Below the pieces are notes generated by a model. It searched no databases. It saw only the letters and a list, made by a program, of their open reading frames with translations, and was not told where the DNA came from. Made by a program: the position numbers and the translations under genes. Source: Thalassospira indica (GTDB lineage Bacteria > Pseudomonadota > Alphaproteobacteria > Rhodospirillales > Thalassospiraceae). Taken from it: a stretch of DNA of 64,000 bases. Where the stretch lies: contig NZ_CP031555.1 in assembly GCF_003403095.1 (NCBI RefSeq), positions 3,350,001 to 3,414,000 of the forward strand, read 5' to 3'. This document shows, piece after piece, positions 18,296 to 27,027 of this stretch. Position 1 is the first letter of the stretch. Every line of letters begins with the position of its first letter.

Positions 18296-18814
18296 TCAAT
18301 CTGTATCCCGATAATCTTCCAGACGTTGCTGGCAATGGCGCATGGTGCGTGCAAGTTGCTTTTCCACTGCGCTGACAGATATTCCGTATTTCTGCGCCAG
18401 TTTTGCGTTTGAAACCCCTTCGACCCGATGCAAAACAAACATCTCGCGCACCTTGGGGGAAAGTTCCAGCAAGGCCCGATCAAGCGCCGAAAGCGCTTGG
18501 CGCGACTGGGCATGATCGTGCGGGGAAGATGTTTCTCTCTGCCACAACTGGACCGGTAAAATTCGGCGCATGAGCCCCGTGCGCCCCGCTGTGCTGCGAT
18601 GATGATCAATCACGGCGTTGCGCACCGATGCATAAAGAACCTTGACGTTTTCTTCGTCCGTTCCGTGATCCCCCGAAAGCAACAGTCTGGCATAGACGTC
18701 CTGAACAATTTCATTCGCCGCCTCACGGTCACCGATACGGCGATTAGCCATCGAGACCAGTTGCCGACGGTGGTCCTCAAACAGTTTTGAGAGCGTGTTC
18801 TGCCAGGGCTTCAT
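18296..18814 (-). CDS. ECF sigma factor, FecI-like
   Basis: A 172-residue ECF sigma factor. Region 2 is seen in FEDHRRQLVSMANRRIGDREAANEIVQDVYARLL and region 4 in LSPKVREMFVLHRVEGVSNAKLAQKYGISVSAVEKQLARTMRHC, the latter typical of FecI proteins. It should direct transcription of the receptor operon when FecR signals a bound siderophore. The start at 18814 (MKPWQNTLS) is preferred because a longer in-frame reading would run into the Fur box at 18918-18936, although its ribosome site is weak. The order sigma, anti-sigma, receptor is classic. Confidence 0.88.
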   Translation of the reverse strand: MKPWQNTLSKLFEDHRRQLVSMANRRIGDREAANEIVQDVYARLLLSGDHGTDEENVKVLYASVRNAVIDHHRSTAGRTGLMRRILPVQLWQRETSSPHDHAQSRQALSALDRALLELSPKVREMFVLHRVEGVSNAKLAQKYGISVSAVEKQLARTMRHCQQRLEDYRDTD

Positions 18815-18917
18815 ATTCGGGTCATCTGCTGTCGCTTGGTCACGCTTTGGAACGCTTTGTGGTGCTGGGCCGCCATGCGATTTCCGATCACATAGCAACC
18901 CGGGAGCGCAAGCTAAC

Positions 18918-18936
18918 AACAATGATAATCATTTTC
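18918..18936. promoter_or_regulatory. Fur box upstream of fecI-like gene
   Basis: AACAATGATAATCATTTTC matches the 19-base Fur consensus GATAATGATAATCATTATC at 16 positions, including the whole core AATGATAATCATT. It lies about 105 bp upstream of the sigma-factor start, as expected for iron repression of the whole fecIRA-like locus. Confidence 0.85.
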
Positions 18937-19128
18937 AATCGCAAAAGAGTTTTGATATTCAGACCCGCATATTTGGCGGCTTTCATCACTTATTTTTTCA
19001 GTTTCAACCGATTCCAATGGTTTTTCCGCCCTGATTGCAAACGAAAGAAACAAAGATTTGCCTGCTATCCAACAAGGGATTTGTTCAATCTTCCAATGAT
19101 TACAATCTGTTACATTTCAGAAATTCAG

Positions 19129-19142
19129 TTTCGTTAATGAAA
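19129..19142. promoter_or_regulatory. possible GlpR (DeoR-type) operator upstream of glpD
   Basis: TTTCGTTAATGAAA is a near-palindrome matching the glpK upstream element (ATTCGTTTTCGAAA) in 10 of 14 bases. It lies 120 bp upstream of glpD. No regulator gene is present to confirm it. Confidence 0.3.
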
Positions 19143-19261
19143 ATTCCAAACAGCCATAATTTTCGCTTGCAATTATTTTGGGGCGTTCGTAACGTTTGTG
19201 AAAGAACAGAATGGCAGTTGAGAACAGCTGTCACAAATAAGAGCAATTGGGGAGGAATCGG

Positions 19262-20818
19262 TTGCTCACTCCAAAAACATATGACATCGCCATTATTGGT
19301 GGTGGGATCAATGGCACGGGCATTGCGCGTGACGCGTCAGGCCGCGGGCTCAAGGTTTATCTGTGTGAAAAGGATGACCTTGCCAGCGCGACCTCGTCCG
19401 CCAGCACGAAGCTGATCCATGGCGGCCTGCGTTATCTTGAACATTATGAATTCCGCCTTGTGCGTGAAGCGTTGATTGAGCGCGAAGTTCTTTTGCGTGC
19501 CGCCCCGCACATCATCTGGCCGCTTCGCTTTGTCCTGCCCCACGTCAAGGGCCTGCGCCCGGCATGGATGATCCGGCTTGGCCTGTTTTTGTATGATCAT
19601 CTTGGCGGGCGCGAAAAACTTCCCGGGTCCGAGGGCATCAAACTTGCCACCCACCCGGCCGGTGCCCCACTGATCAAGGGCATGGACAAGGCGTTCGTTT
19701 ATTCCGACTGCTGGGTTCAGGATGCGCGCCTTGTGGTGCTGAACGCCATGGATGCCCGCGATCGCGGTGCCGATATCGAAACCCGCACCGAATGTGTATC
19801 TGCCAAACGCGAAAACGGCCTTTGGACCGTGACACTGCGCGATATCGACGACGGATCGGAAAAAACCATTCAGGCCAAATCGCTGGTCAATGCCGCTGGT
19901 CCCTGGTGTGCCGAGCTTCTTGAAAAACGGGTTGAAGCCAAAAAGAAACAAGGCATTCGTATGGTTCAGGGCAGCCACATCGTGGTGCCAAAACTGTTTG
20001 ACCATGACTATTGCTATATCTTCCAGAATCCGGACGGGCGGATTGTTTTTGCCATCCCCTATGAGCAGGACTTCACCCTGATCGGCACGACGGATCGCGA
20101 TTACAAAGGCGATCCTGCCAAGGTCGCGATCAGTGCAGATGAAACCAGATATCTCTGCGAACTTGCCAATACCTATTTCGAAAAGAAAATCACCACCGAT
20201 GATGTTGTCTGGGCCTATTCGGGTGTCCGCCCGCTTTATGGTGATGGCAGCGAAGACGCATCCCAGGTGACGCGTGATTATGTCCTGGAAATTGATCGGG
20301 GTGACAGTGCCGATAATGCTGCGCCGCTTCTAAACATCTATGGCGGCAAGATCACCACCTATCGCAAGCTTGCGGAATCCGCGATGAGCAAGCTTTGCCC
20401 GCTACTTGGCAGCAGTGACACAAGATGGACCGCGGACAAACCGCTTCCGGGCGGCGATATCCCCGATGCGGATTTCGAGCGCTATCTTACTGCGATGCAC
20501 AAGAAGTTTCCCTGGATTGCGCAAGCACAGCTATACCGTTACGTGCAAAACTACGGCACACTCACCAATATGATCATTGGCGATGCCAGCGATCTGAAAG
20601 GGCTTGGAAAGCACTTCGGTGACGACGTATACGAGTGCGAATTGCGCTATCTGGTGGATCACGAATGGGCCAGAACGGCCGATGATATTTTGTGGCGCCG
20701 CTCCAAACTGGGGCTGCACCTTTCGGATGAGACGCGTAATGCCATTGTCCAATGGTTCAAAACCGAACCGACATCAAAAAACACCGTGAAAGCGGGCGAA
20801 GGAAACAGTGGAAAATGA
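19262..20818 (+). CDS. glpD: aerobic glycerol-3-phosphate dehydrogenase
   Basis: A 518-residue membrane-associated FAD enzyme that oxidises glycerol-3-phosphate to dihydroxyacetone phosphate and feeds the quinone pool. The FAD motif YDIAIIGGGINGTGIARDASGRG begins at about residue 7; SSASTKLIHGGLRYLEHYEF follows near residue 45, and IGTTDRDYKGDP, WAYSGVRPL and YGGKITTYRKLAE are all diagnostic. The most likely start is TTG at 19262, 6 bases after GGGGAGG; there is no ATG in range. Its stop overlaps the next start as ATGA. It heads the glycerol importer operon. Confidence 0.96.
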   Translation: MLTPKTYDIAIIGGGINGTGIARDASGRGLKVYLCEKDDLASATSSASTKLIHGGLRYLEHYEFRLVREALIEREVLLRAAPHIIWPLRFVLPHVKGLRPAWMIRLGLFLYDHLGGREKLPGSEGIKLATHPAGAPLIKGMDKAFVYSDCWVQDARLVVLNAMDARDRGADIETRTECVSAKRENGLWTVTLRDIDDGSEKTIQAKSLVNAAGPWCAELLEKRVEAKKKQGIRMVQGSHIVVPKLFDHDYCYIFQNPDGRIVFAIPYEQDFTLIGTTDRDYKGDPAKVAISADETRYLCELANTYFEKKITTDDVVWAYSGVRPLYGDGSEDASQVTRDYVLEIDRGDSADNAAPLLNIYGGKITTYRKLAESAMSKLCPLLGSSDTRWTADKPLPGGDIPDADFERYLTAMHKKFPWIAQAQLYRYVQNYGTLTNMIIGDASDLKGLGKHFGDDVYECELRYLVDHEWARTADDILWRRSKLGLHLSDETRNAIVQWFKTEPTSKNTVKAGEGNSGK

Positions 20819-21915
20819 CCCTTACGCTTGAAAACATAACCAAGACCGTGGGTGGGGAGACCCATATCGACGATGTGTCGATGACGCTCGAACCGGGCTC
20901 GTTCAACGTCCTTTTAGGGCGGACCCTGGCCGGGAAGACGACGCTGATGCGAATTATGGCAGGCCTCGAGCCGCCGACCAAGGGCCGCATCCTTGTTGAT
21001 AATGCCGATGTAACCGGTATGGCGGTGCAGAAACGCAATGTCGCCATGGTCTATCAGCAATTCATCAACTATCCGTCGATGAACGTGTTTGACAACATCG
21101 CATCCCCCCTGAAATTGCAGGGCGTTGACAAGGCAGAGATCGAAAAGCGTGTGCGTTCGACGGCCGAACTCATGCATATCGAACATCTGCTTGACCGCCT
21201 GCCACAGGAACTTTCCGGCGGCCAGCAGCAACGTACCGCCATGGCACGCGCCATGGTCAAGGATTGCAAGTTGCTGCTGCTTGACGAACCGCTGGTCAAC
21301 CTGGACTACAAGCTGCGCGAAGAGCTGCGCGAAGAGATCCCCAACCTTCTGGCTGAGCGCGATACCATCGTTGTCTATGCCACGACCGAGCCGATGGAAG
21401 CATTGTTGCTGGGTGGCAAGTGCGCGGTGATGCATGAAGGCCGGATGACCCAGTTTGGCCCGACCACAGAGGTTTATCACAACCCGGCCTCGGTCAAGAC
21501 CGGCCTGATCTTTTCCGATCCGCCGATCAACCTGGTCGAGGCCGAAGTGCGCGATGGCGCGATCTTTATGAAAAGCGGCCACCAGGTGCCGCTGAAAGGG
21601 CATCTGGCGAACCTGTCCAATGGCGATTACACCCTTGGCATTCGCGCCAACCACCTGTCGGTTGATCCGACCGGGGATGATACGATCGCGATGCAGGGAC
21701 AGGTCGAACTGGCCGAAATCACCGGTTCGGAAACCTTTGTCCACGTCCATTTCAATGATGTGTCCTGGGTGATCCAGGAAGAAGGCGTTCACAACCCGCG
21801 CCTTGGCGAAGCAACCCAGTTCTATGTCGATCCGACACGCCTGTTTGCCTTTGATGCGAACGGTGCGCTCGTGGCCGCCCCGCCGGTCGAAATTTCAAAC
21901 GGCAAAGCGGCGTGA
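20815..21915 (+). CDS. glpS: glycerol ABC importer ATPase 1 (GlpS type)
   Basis: A 366-residue MalK/UgpC-like ATPase. Walker A is GRTLAGKT (35-42; fits GxxxxGKT but lacks the common GCGK centre), the signature LSGGQ is intact (133-137), and the Walker B glutamate is Glu158. The H-loop position reads VYATTEP, with Thr191 where His is normal. A regulatory OB-type domain follows from about residue 240. It starts inside the glpD stop (ATGA) and is followed 15 bp later by the second ATPase. GlpS and GlpT form the heterodimeric motor of the glycerol ABC transporter first described in Rhizobium. Confidence 0.9.
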   Translation: MTLTLENITKTVGGETHIDDVSMTLEPGSFNVLLGRTLAGKTTLMRIMAGLEPPTKGRILVDNADVTGMAVQKRNVAMVYQQFINYPSMNVFDNIASPLKLQGVDKAEIEKRVRSTAELMHIEHLLDRLPQELSGGQQQRTAMARAMVKDCKLLLLDEPLVNLDYKLREELREEIPNLLAERDTIVVYATTEPMEALLLGGKCAVMHEGRMTQFGPTTEVYHNPASVKTGLIFSDPPINLVEAEVRDGAIFMKSGHQVPLKGHLANLSNGDYTLGIRANHLSVDPTGDDTIAMQGQVELAEITGSETFVHVHFNDVSWVIQEEGVHNPRLGEATQFYVDPTRLFAFDANGALVAAPPVEISNGKAA

Positions 21916-21930
21916 GGGAAGAGTAAGAAA

Positions 21931-23025
21931 ATGGCACGTATTGATCTTAAAAGCCTTGCGCATTCCTACTTCCCAGATCCGAAAACGGACGAGGACTATG
22001 CCCTGCGTCGCATGGAGCATGTCTGGGAAGATGGCGGTGCTTATGCCCTGTTGGGCCCGTCGGGTTGTGGCAAGACGACATTGCTCAACATCATTTCCGG
22101 TCTTTTGACCCCGTCGCATGGGCAGGTCCTGTTTGATGGCAAGGATGTCACAAGCCTTGCCCCGGAAGAACGCAACATCGCGCAGGTTTTCCAGTTCCCG
22201 GTGATCTATGACACCATGACGGTCTATGACAACCTGGCCTTCCCGCTGCGCAATCGCGGCATCGATGAAAAACGCGTTGATGCCCGTGTACGTGAAATTG
22301 CCGGCATGCTGGATCTGACCGGCAAGCTCAAGCAAAAGGCACGCGGCCTTGGTGCAGATGAAAAACAGACGATCTCGCTGGGGCGTGGTCTGGTGCGCGA
22401 TGATGTTTCGGCCATTCTGTTTGACGAACCGCTGACCGTGATTGACCCGCATCTGAAATGGGTTCTGCGTCGCAAGCTCAAGGAAATTCACAACAAGCTG
22501 CGCCCGACCATGGTCTATGTCACCCATGACCAGGTCGAGGCCCTTACCTTTGCTGACAAGGTTGTTGTCATGTATGGCGGCAAGGTCGTGCAGCTGGGCA
22601 CGCCGCAGGAACTGTTTGAAAATCCGGCCCATACCTTTGTCGGCTACTTCATCGGAAGCCCCGGCATGAACATCATGGATTGCAAAATCGATGATGGTGC
22701 GGCCTGGGTTGATGGCCAGCGTATCGGTCTTTCGGATCGCCACCTTGAAGCCGTTTCAAAACAGACCGGCAAGCTTGAGCTTGGCATTCGTCCCGAATTC
22801 CTGACCCTTGAAACCGGCAATGCCGACAAGGGATCAGACGGGATCGAAGTCAACATCACCAAGGTCGAGGACCTTGGCCAGTTCAAGATCGCGACCACCC
22901 GGTTTGGCGCATCTGAAATCAAGGTCAAGCTCGGCGAAGACGAACAGGTTGTCGGCCAGTCCGGCATTCTGCGCTTTGCGCCGGAATGGACCAAGCTTTA
23001 CGCCGACAGTCAGTTGGTCGCGTAA
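21931..23025 (+). CDS. glpT: glycerol ABC importer ATPase 2 (GlpT type)
   Basis: A 364-residue partner ATPase (not the E. coli GlpT antiporter). Walker A GPSGCGKT (42-49), Walker B ILFDEP with Glu166 and the H-loop VYVTHDQ with His199 are canonical. The signature is degenerate: LGADE at 140-144 where LSGGQ is expected. Thus this subunit keeps what GlpS lacks and lacks what GlpS keeps, leaving one complete and one degenerate composite ATP site in the dimer. The C-terminal TOBE-like region starts near 245. The gene starts at ATG 21931 after GGGAAGAG. Confidence 0.9.
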   Translation: MARIDLKSLAHSYFPDPKTDEDYALRRMEHVWEDGGAYALLGPSGCGKTTLLNIISGLLTPSHGQVLFDGKDVTSLAPEERNIAQVFQFPVIYDTMTVYDNLAFPLRNRGIDEKRVDARVREIAGMLDLTGKLKQKARGLGADEKQTISLGRGLVRDDVSAILFDEPLTVIDPHLKWVLRRKLKEIHNKLRPTMVYVTHDQVEALTFADKVVVMYGGKVVQLGTPQELFENPAHTFVGYFIGSPGMNIMDCKIDDGAAWVDGQRIGLSDRHLEAVSKQTGKLELGIRPEFLTLETGNADKGSDGIEVNITKVEDLGQFKIATTRFGASEIKVKLGEDEQVVGQSGILRFAPEWTKLYADSQLVA

Positions 23026-23039
23026 GGGGGGATGGGGAA

Positions 23040-23912
23040 ATGAACAAGATTACCAACAACAAGGCCTGGTTCCTCGTCCTGCCAGTGTTCTTTATCGTCG
23101 CCATCAGCGCGATCATTCCACTGATGACGGTTGTGAACTATTCAGTTCAGGACATTTTCGATCCGCAGACGCGTTTCTTTGTCGGCACCGAATGGTTTGA
23201 ACAGGTTCTGGGCGACAGCCGCCTGCATGACGCGCTGCTGCGTCAGATTTTCTATACGCTTTCGGTGCTGTTTATTGAAATTCCGCTGGGCATTGCGGTT
23301 GCACTGACCCTGCCACGCAAGGGCTGGGGCGTTTCGGCATCGATGGTGCTGCTGGCCTTGCCGCTGCTTATTCCATGGAACGTGGTTGGCACCATCTGGC
23401 AGATCTTTGGCCGTGCCGACATTGGTCTTGGTGGCTATGTGATCAATCTGATGGGTATTGATTACAACTACGCCCAGAACCCGATGGATGCCTGGCTGAC
23501 CGTGCTTGTGATGGATGTCTGGCACTGGACCAGCCTGATCGTGCTGCTGTGCTATGCCGGTTTGCGCTCTATCCCGGATGCCTATTATCAGGCGGCCAAG
23601 ATTGACGGTGCATCACGCTGGGCCGTGTTCCGCTTTATTCAGCTGCCGAAAATGCAGTCGGTTCTCGTGATCGGTGTTCTGCTGCGCTTTATGGACAGCT
23701 TCATGATCTATACCGAGCCGTTCGTCCTCACCGGTGGCGGTCCGGGTAACGCAACCACCTTCCTCAGCCAGTTCCTGACCCGGATGGCAGTCGGTCAGTT
23801 TGACCTTGGTCCTGCTGCGGCCTTCTCGCTGGTCTACTTCCTGATCATTCTGTTGGTTTGCTGGGTTTTCTATACCGTCGTGATGAACGCCGGAAAGCAG
23901 GGGGAACAATAA
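23040..23912 (+). CDS. glpP: glycerol ABC importer permease (GlpP type)
   Basis: A 290-residue MalF/UgpA-class permease with about six membrane segments. The EAA coupling loop is visible as AYYQAAKIDGASRWAVFRFIQLP (about residues 181-203). It lies between the ATPases and the second permease, 1 bp from the latter. The ATG at 23040 follows GGGGGATGGGG. Confidence 0.92.
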   Translation: MNKITNNKAWFLVLPVFFIVAISAIIPLMTVVNYSVQDIFDPQTRFFVGTEWFEQVLGDSRLHDALLRQIFYTLSVLFIEIPLGIAVALTLPRKGWGVSASMVLLALPLLIPWNVVGTIWQIFGRADIGLGGYVINLMGIDYNYAQNPMDAWLTVLVMDVWHWTSLIVLLCYAGLRSIPDAYYQAAKIDGASRWAVFRFIQLPKMQSVLVIGVLLRFMDSFMIYTEPFVLTGGGPGNATTFLSQFLTRMAVGQFDLGPAAAFSLVYFLIILLVCWVFYTVVMNAGKQGEQ

Positions 23913-23913
23913 A

Positions 23914-24717
23914 ATGCAGTTCCAGAAACGACATATCGGACTTCTTCTTTATATCCTGTTCCTGTTGGTTCCGATCTATTGGCTGTTCAACATGTCAATC
24001 AAGACCAATACGGAAATCCTGGGCGCAATGACCCTGTTCCCGGACAATCCGACATTGGCCAACTATGCAACCATCCTGACCGACCCGGCCTGGTATACGG
24101 GTTATATCAACTCGATGATCTATGTCGGCATCAACGTGGTGATCTCACTGGTTGTCGCCCTGCCCGCGGCTTATGCGTTTTCCCGGTTCAACTTTACCGG
24201 CGACAAGCATCTGTTCTTCTGGCTTCTGACCAACCGTATGGCACCGCCGGCCGTGTTCCTGTTGCCGTTCTTCCAGCTTTATTCAAGTGTCGGCCTGTTT
24301 GACACCCATATCGCTGTGGCACTGGCGCACTGCCTGTTTAACGTGCCGCTGGCCGTCTGGATCCTCGAAGGTTTCATGTCGGGGATCCCCAAGGAAATCG
24401 ATGAAACCGCCTATATCGACGGTTATTCGTTCCCGCGTTTCTTTGCCACGATCTTCTTGCCGCTGATCCGGTCCGGCATCGGTGTAACCGCGTTCTTCTG
24501 CTTCATGTTCAGCTGGGTTGAACTTCTGCTGGCACGCACGCTGACCTCGGTCGAGGCCAAGCCGATTGCCGCCACCATGACCCGTACCGTTTCGGCGTCG
24601 GGCCTTGATTGGGGCGTTCTGGCGGCTGCGGGTGTTTTAACCATCGTCCCGGGCGCCTTGGTGATCTGGTTCGTTCGCAACTACATCGCCAAAGGTTTCG
24701 CGATGGGTCGCGTGTAA
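23914..24717 (+). CDS. glpQ: glycerol ABC importer permease (GlpQ type)
   Basis: A 267-residue MalG/UgpE-class permease, the second membrane subunit. The EAA loop reads IDETAYIDGYSFPRFFATIFLPL (about residues 165-187). Its start follows the glpP stop by a single base, so translation is coupled. The name follows the rhizobial glycerol system, not the E. coli phosphodiesterase GlpQ. Confidence 0.92.
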   Translation: MQFQKRHIGLLLYILFLLVPIYWLFNMSIKTNTEILGAMTLFPDNPTLANYATILTDPAWYTGYINSMIYVGINVVISLVVALPAAYAFSRFNFTGDKHLFFWLLTNRMAPPAVFLLPFFQLYSSVGLFDTHIAVALAHCLFNVPLAVWILEGFMSGIPKEIDETAYIDGYSFPRFFATIFLPLIRSGIGVTAFFCFMFSWVELLLARTLTSVEAKPIAATMTRTVSASGLDWGVLAAAGVLTIVPGALVIWFVRNYIAKGFAMGRV

Positions 24718-24741
24718 TCGGAAAACAGGAGGAATATCAAA

Positions 24742-25014
24742 ATGGCATGGATGGCCTGGACCCCGATTACCGCCGCGTTCTTTGGCTGCATCTTCTTGAT
24801 GCTGATCGGGATGGGAATTTGGCAGGCGGTTTCACCGACCGTTCCGCGGCGTGGCTTTTTGCCACTGACCACCACACGCGGTGATCGCCTGTTTATCAGT
24901 TTGCTTGGAGCCGCCTATATCCATCTTGGCTGGCTGGCATTTACCGATGCCGCCCTTTGGATCGGTTCCATCATTGCACTTGTCTGGCTCGTCATTGTGA
25001 TGCGCTGGGGTTAA
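24742..25014 (+). CDS. DUF2160 small membrane protein of the glycerol operon
   Basis: A 90-residue protein with about three hydrophobic segments (ITAAFFGCIFLMLIGMGIW, LFISLLGAAYIHLGWLAF and WIGSIIALVWLVIVM). DUF2160 proteins are conserved companions of glycerol ABC transporter genes; their exact role is not established. AGGAGG lies 9 bases before the ATG. The gene is followed at once by a strong terminator. Confidence 0.85.
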   Translation: MAWMAWTPITAAFFGCIFLMLIGMGIWQAVSPTVPRRGFLPLTTTRGDRLFISLLGAAYIHLGWLAFTDAALWIGSIIALVWLVIVMRWG

Positions 25015-25020
25015 CAACCA

Positions 25021-25055
25021 AAACGGTACCGCGTCCTGCAGCGGTGCCGTTTTTG
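25021..25055 (+). terminator. rho-independent terminator inside the glycerol importer operon
   Basis: ACGGTACCGC/GCGGTGCCGT (one G-T pair) with an 8-base loop followed by TTTTT. It stands between the DUF2160 gene and glpV, so it should attenuate read-through or force glpV to use its own promoter. Confidence 0.85.
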
Positions 25056-25151
25056 ATCGAATTCATCACGGTGGGCTGTCCGTCTTCCCCCAGCGTCGAT
25101 GACCGGGTTTACCGGATGAGCAATAAGGAAGACGACCAGGGAGAAAACGAC

Positions 25152-26900
25152 ATGATCGTTAAAGCCAAAGGTGCCAAAAGCGTTGTTAAAGGCAGCGCCG
25201 TTGCCGTCGCCCTTGGTCTTGCTGTGCTGGCGAACCCGGCCATGGCAGATCAATATACCGACGCGGCGAAAAAATGGATCGACAGCGAGTTCCAGCCGTC
25301 GAGCCTGAGCAAAGACGCCCAGATGGCCGAACTGGAATGGTTCATCAAAGCAGCTGAACCGTTCCGCGGCATGGACATCAACGTGGTGTCTGAAACCATC
25401 ACCACGCACGAATATGAGTCCAAGGTTTTGGCAAAGGCCTTCTCGGAAATCACGGGGATCAACCTGACCCATGACCTGATCGGCGAAGGCGATGTCATCG
25501 AAAAACTGCAGACCCAAATGCAGTCGAACCGCAACATCTATGACGCCTTCATCAATGACTCCGACCTGATCGGGACCCACGCGCGTTATGACGCAGTTGT
25601 GCCGCTGACCGACTGGATGGCGGGCGAAGGTGCGGACGTTACCTCTCCGACCCTGGATCTGGACGACTTCATCGGTCTGTCCTTCACCACCGGTCCGGAT
25701 GGCAAGCTTTATCAGCTTCCTGACCAGCAGTTCGCGAACCTTTACTGGTTCCGTTATGACTGGTTCCAGCGTGAAGACCTGCAAAAGCAGTTCAAAGACA
25801 AGTACGGCTATGACCTGGGCGTTCCGGTCAACTGGTCGGCTTATCAGGACATCGCCGAATTCTTCACCAATGACGTTGGTGAAATCGATGGCCAGAAAGT
25901 CTATGGCCACATGGATTACGGCAAAAAAGACCCGTCACTGGGTTGGCGCTTCACCGATGCGTGGCTTTCCATGGCTGGCGCTGGCGACAAGGGCATCCCG
26001 AACGGCCTTCCGGTCGACGAATGGGGTATCCGTGTTGAAGGTTGCTCGCCTGCTGGTTCAAGCGTGACCCGTGGTGGTGCCGCAAACGGCCCGGCAGCGG
26101 TTTATGCCCTGACCAAATACATCGACTGGCTCAAGGCTTATGCCCCGCCAGAAGCAGCCGGCATGACCTTTGGTGAAGCTGGTCCGGTTCCGGCACAGGG
26201 CCAGATCGCACAGCAGATCTTCTGGTACACCGCCTTCACCGCCGACATGGCGAAAAAAGGTACTCCGGTTGTGAACGAAGACGGCACGCCGAAATGGCGT
26301 ATGGCCCCGTCGCCGCATGGCCCGTACTGGGAAGAAGGCATGAAGCTTGGCTATCAGGACGTGGGTTCCTGGACTCTGATGAAGTCCACCCCGGTTGAGC
26401 GCCGCAAAGCTGCATGGCTCTATGCACAGTTCACCACCTCGAAAACCGTATCGCTGAAAAAGACCCTCACCGGTCTGACACCGATCCGTCAGTCTGACCT
26501 GGATACCCAGGAAATGACCGATATCGCTCCGAACTGGGGTGGTCTGGTCGAGTTCTATCGTTCGCCGGCCCGTGTTCAGTGGTCGCCGACCGGTACCAAC
26601 GTTCCGGATTATCCGAAACTGGCACAGCTCTGGTGGCAGAACGTTGCCGAAGCTGTTACCGGCGAACGGACACCGCAGGAAGCCATGGACAACCTTGCGT
26701 CTGCCATGGACAGCGTTCTGCAGCGTCTGGAGCGTGCAGGCATCGGTGGCGAATGTGCACCGAAGCTGAACGAAGAACGTGATGCCCAGTACTGGTTCGA
26801 CCAGCCGGGCGCACCGAAACCGCCGCTTGCCAACGAAAAACCGCAGGGTGAGACCGTCAAATATGACGATCTGATCGCGGAATGGCGTGCAGCCCAGTAA
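25152..26900 (+). CDS. glpV: glycerol ABC importer substrate-binding protein (GlpV type)
   Basis: A 582-residue family-1 extracellular solute-binding protein, unusually long as GlpV proteins are. A signal peptide (KGSAVAVALGLAVLANPAMA, cleavage about residue 33) is followed by DQYTDAAKKWIDSEF, the typical mature start. AGGGAG lies 8 bases before the ATG. It is the last gene of the operon, after an internal terminator. Glycerol is the inferred ligand from linkage to glpD and the dedicated permease and DUF2160 genes. Confidence 0.92.
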   Translation: MIVKAKGAKSVVKGSAVAVALGLAVLANPAMADQYTDAAKKWIDSEFQPSSLSKDAQMAELEWFIKAAEPFRGMDINVVSETITTHEYESKVLAKAFSEITGINLTHDLIGEGDVIEKLQTQMQSNRNIYDAFINDSDLIGTHARYDAVVPLTDWMAGEGADVTSPTLDLDDFIGLSFTTGPDGKLYQLPDQQFANLYWFRYDWFQREDLQKQFKDKYGYDLGVPVNWSAYQDIAEFFTNDVGEIDGQKVYGHMDYGKKDPSLGWRFTDAWLSMAGAGDKGIPNGLPVDEWGIRVEGCSPAGSSVTRGGAANGPAAVYALTKYIDWLKAYAPPEAAGMTFGEAGPVPAQGQIAQQIFWYTAFTADMAKKGTPVVNEDGTPKWRMAPSPHGPYWEEGMKLGYQDVGSWTLMKSTPVERRKAAWLYAQFTTSKTVSLKKTLTGLTPIRQSDLDTQEMTDIAPNWGGLVEFYRSPARVQWSPTGTNVPDYPKLAQLWWQNVAEAVTGERTPQEAMDNLASAMDSVLQRLERAGIGGECAPKLNEERDAQYWFDQPGAPKPPLANEKPQGETVKYDDLIAEWRAAQ

Positions 26901-26922
26901 TTCGGGCTACACTACTGGGGGT

Positions 26923-26949
26923 GTCGGGGGTGATTTTTTCGCCCCCGAC
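26923..26949. terminator. GC-rich stem-loop after glpV
   Basis: GTCGGGGG/CCCCCGAC with an 11-base loop that holds TTTTTT. There is no T run after the stem, so it is only a possible terminator or an mRNA 3' end stabiliser. Confidence 0.45.
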
Positions 26950-27027
26950 CGTCCCGGACTTTATCCATCACTTTTGATTTTTTCATATCTGATCGCCCGG
27001 TATTTTGCGGGCAAAGGTAACTTTCCC

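Larger units (their letters stand above)
18815..19261. other. divergent control region fecI-like / glpD
   Basis: A 447-bp region, AT-rich from about 18920 to 19250. It holds the Fur box on the left and a GlpR-like element near 19129 on the right. No extra gene was recognised. Confidence 0.6.
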
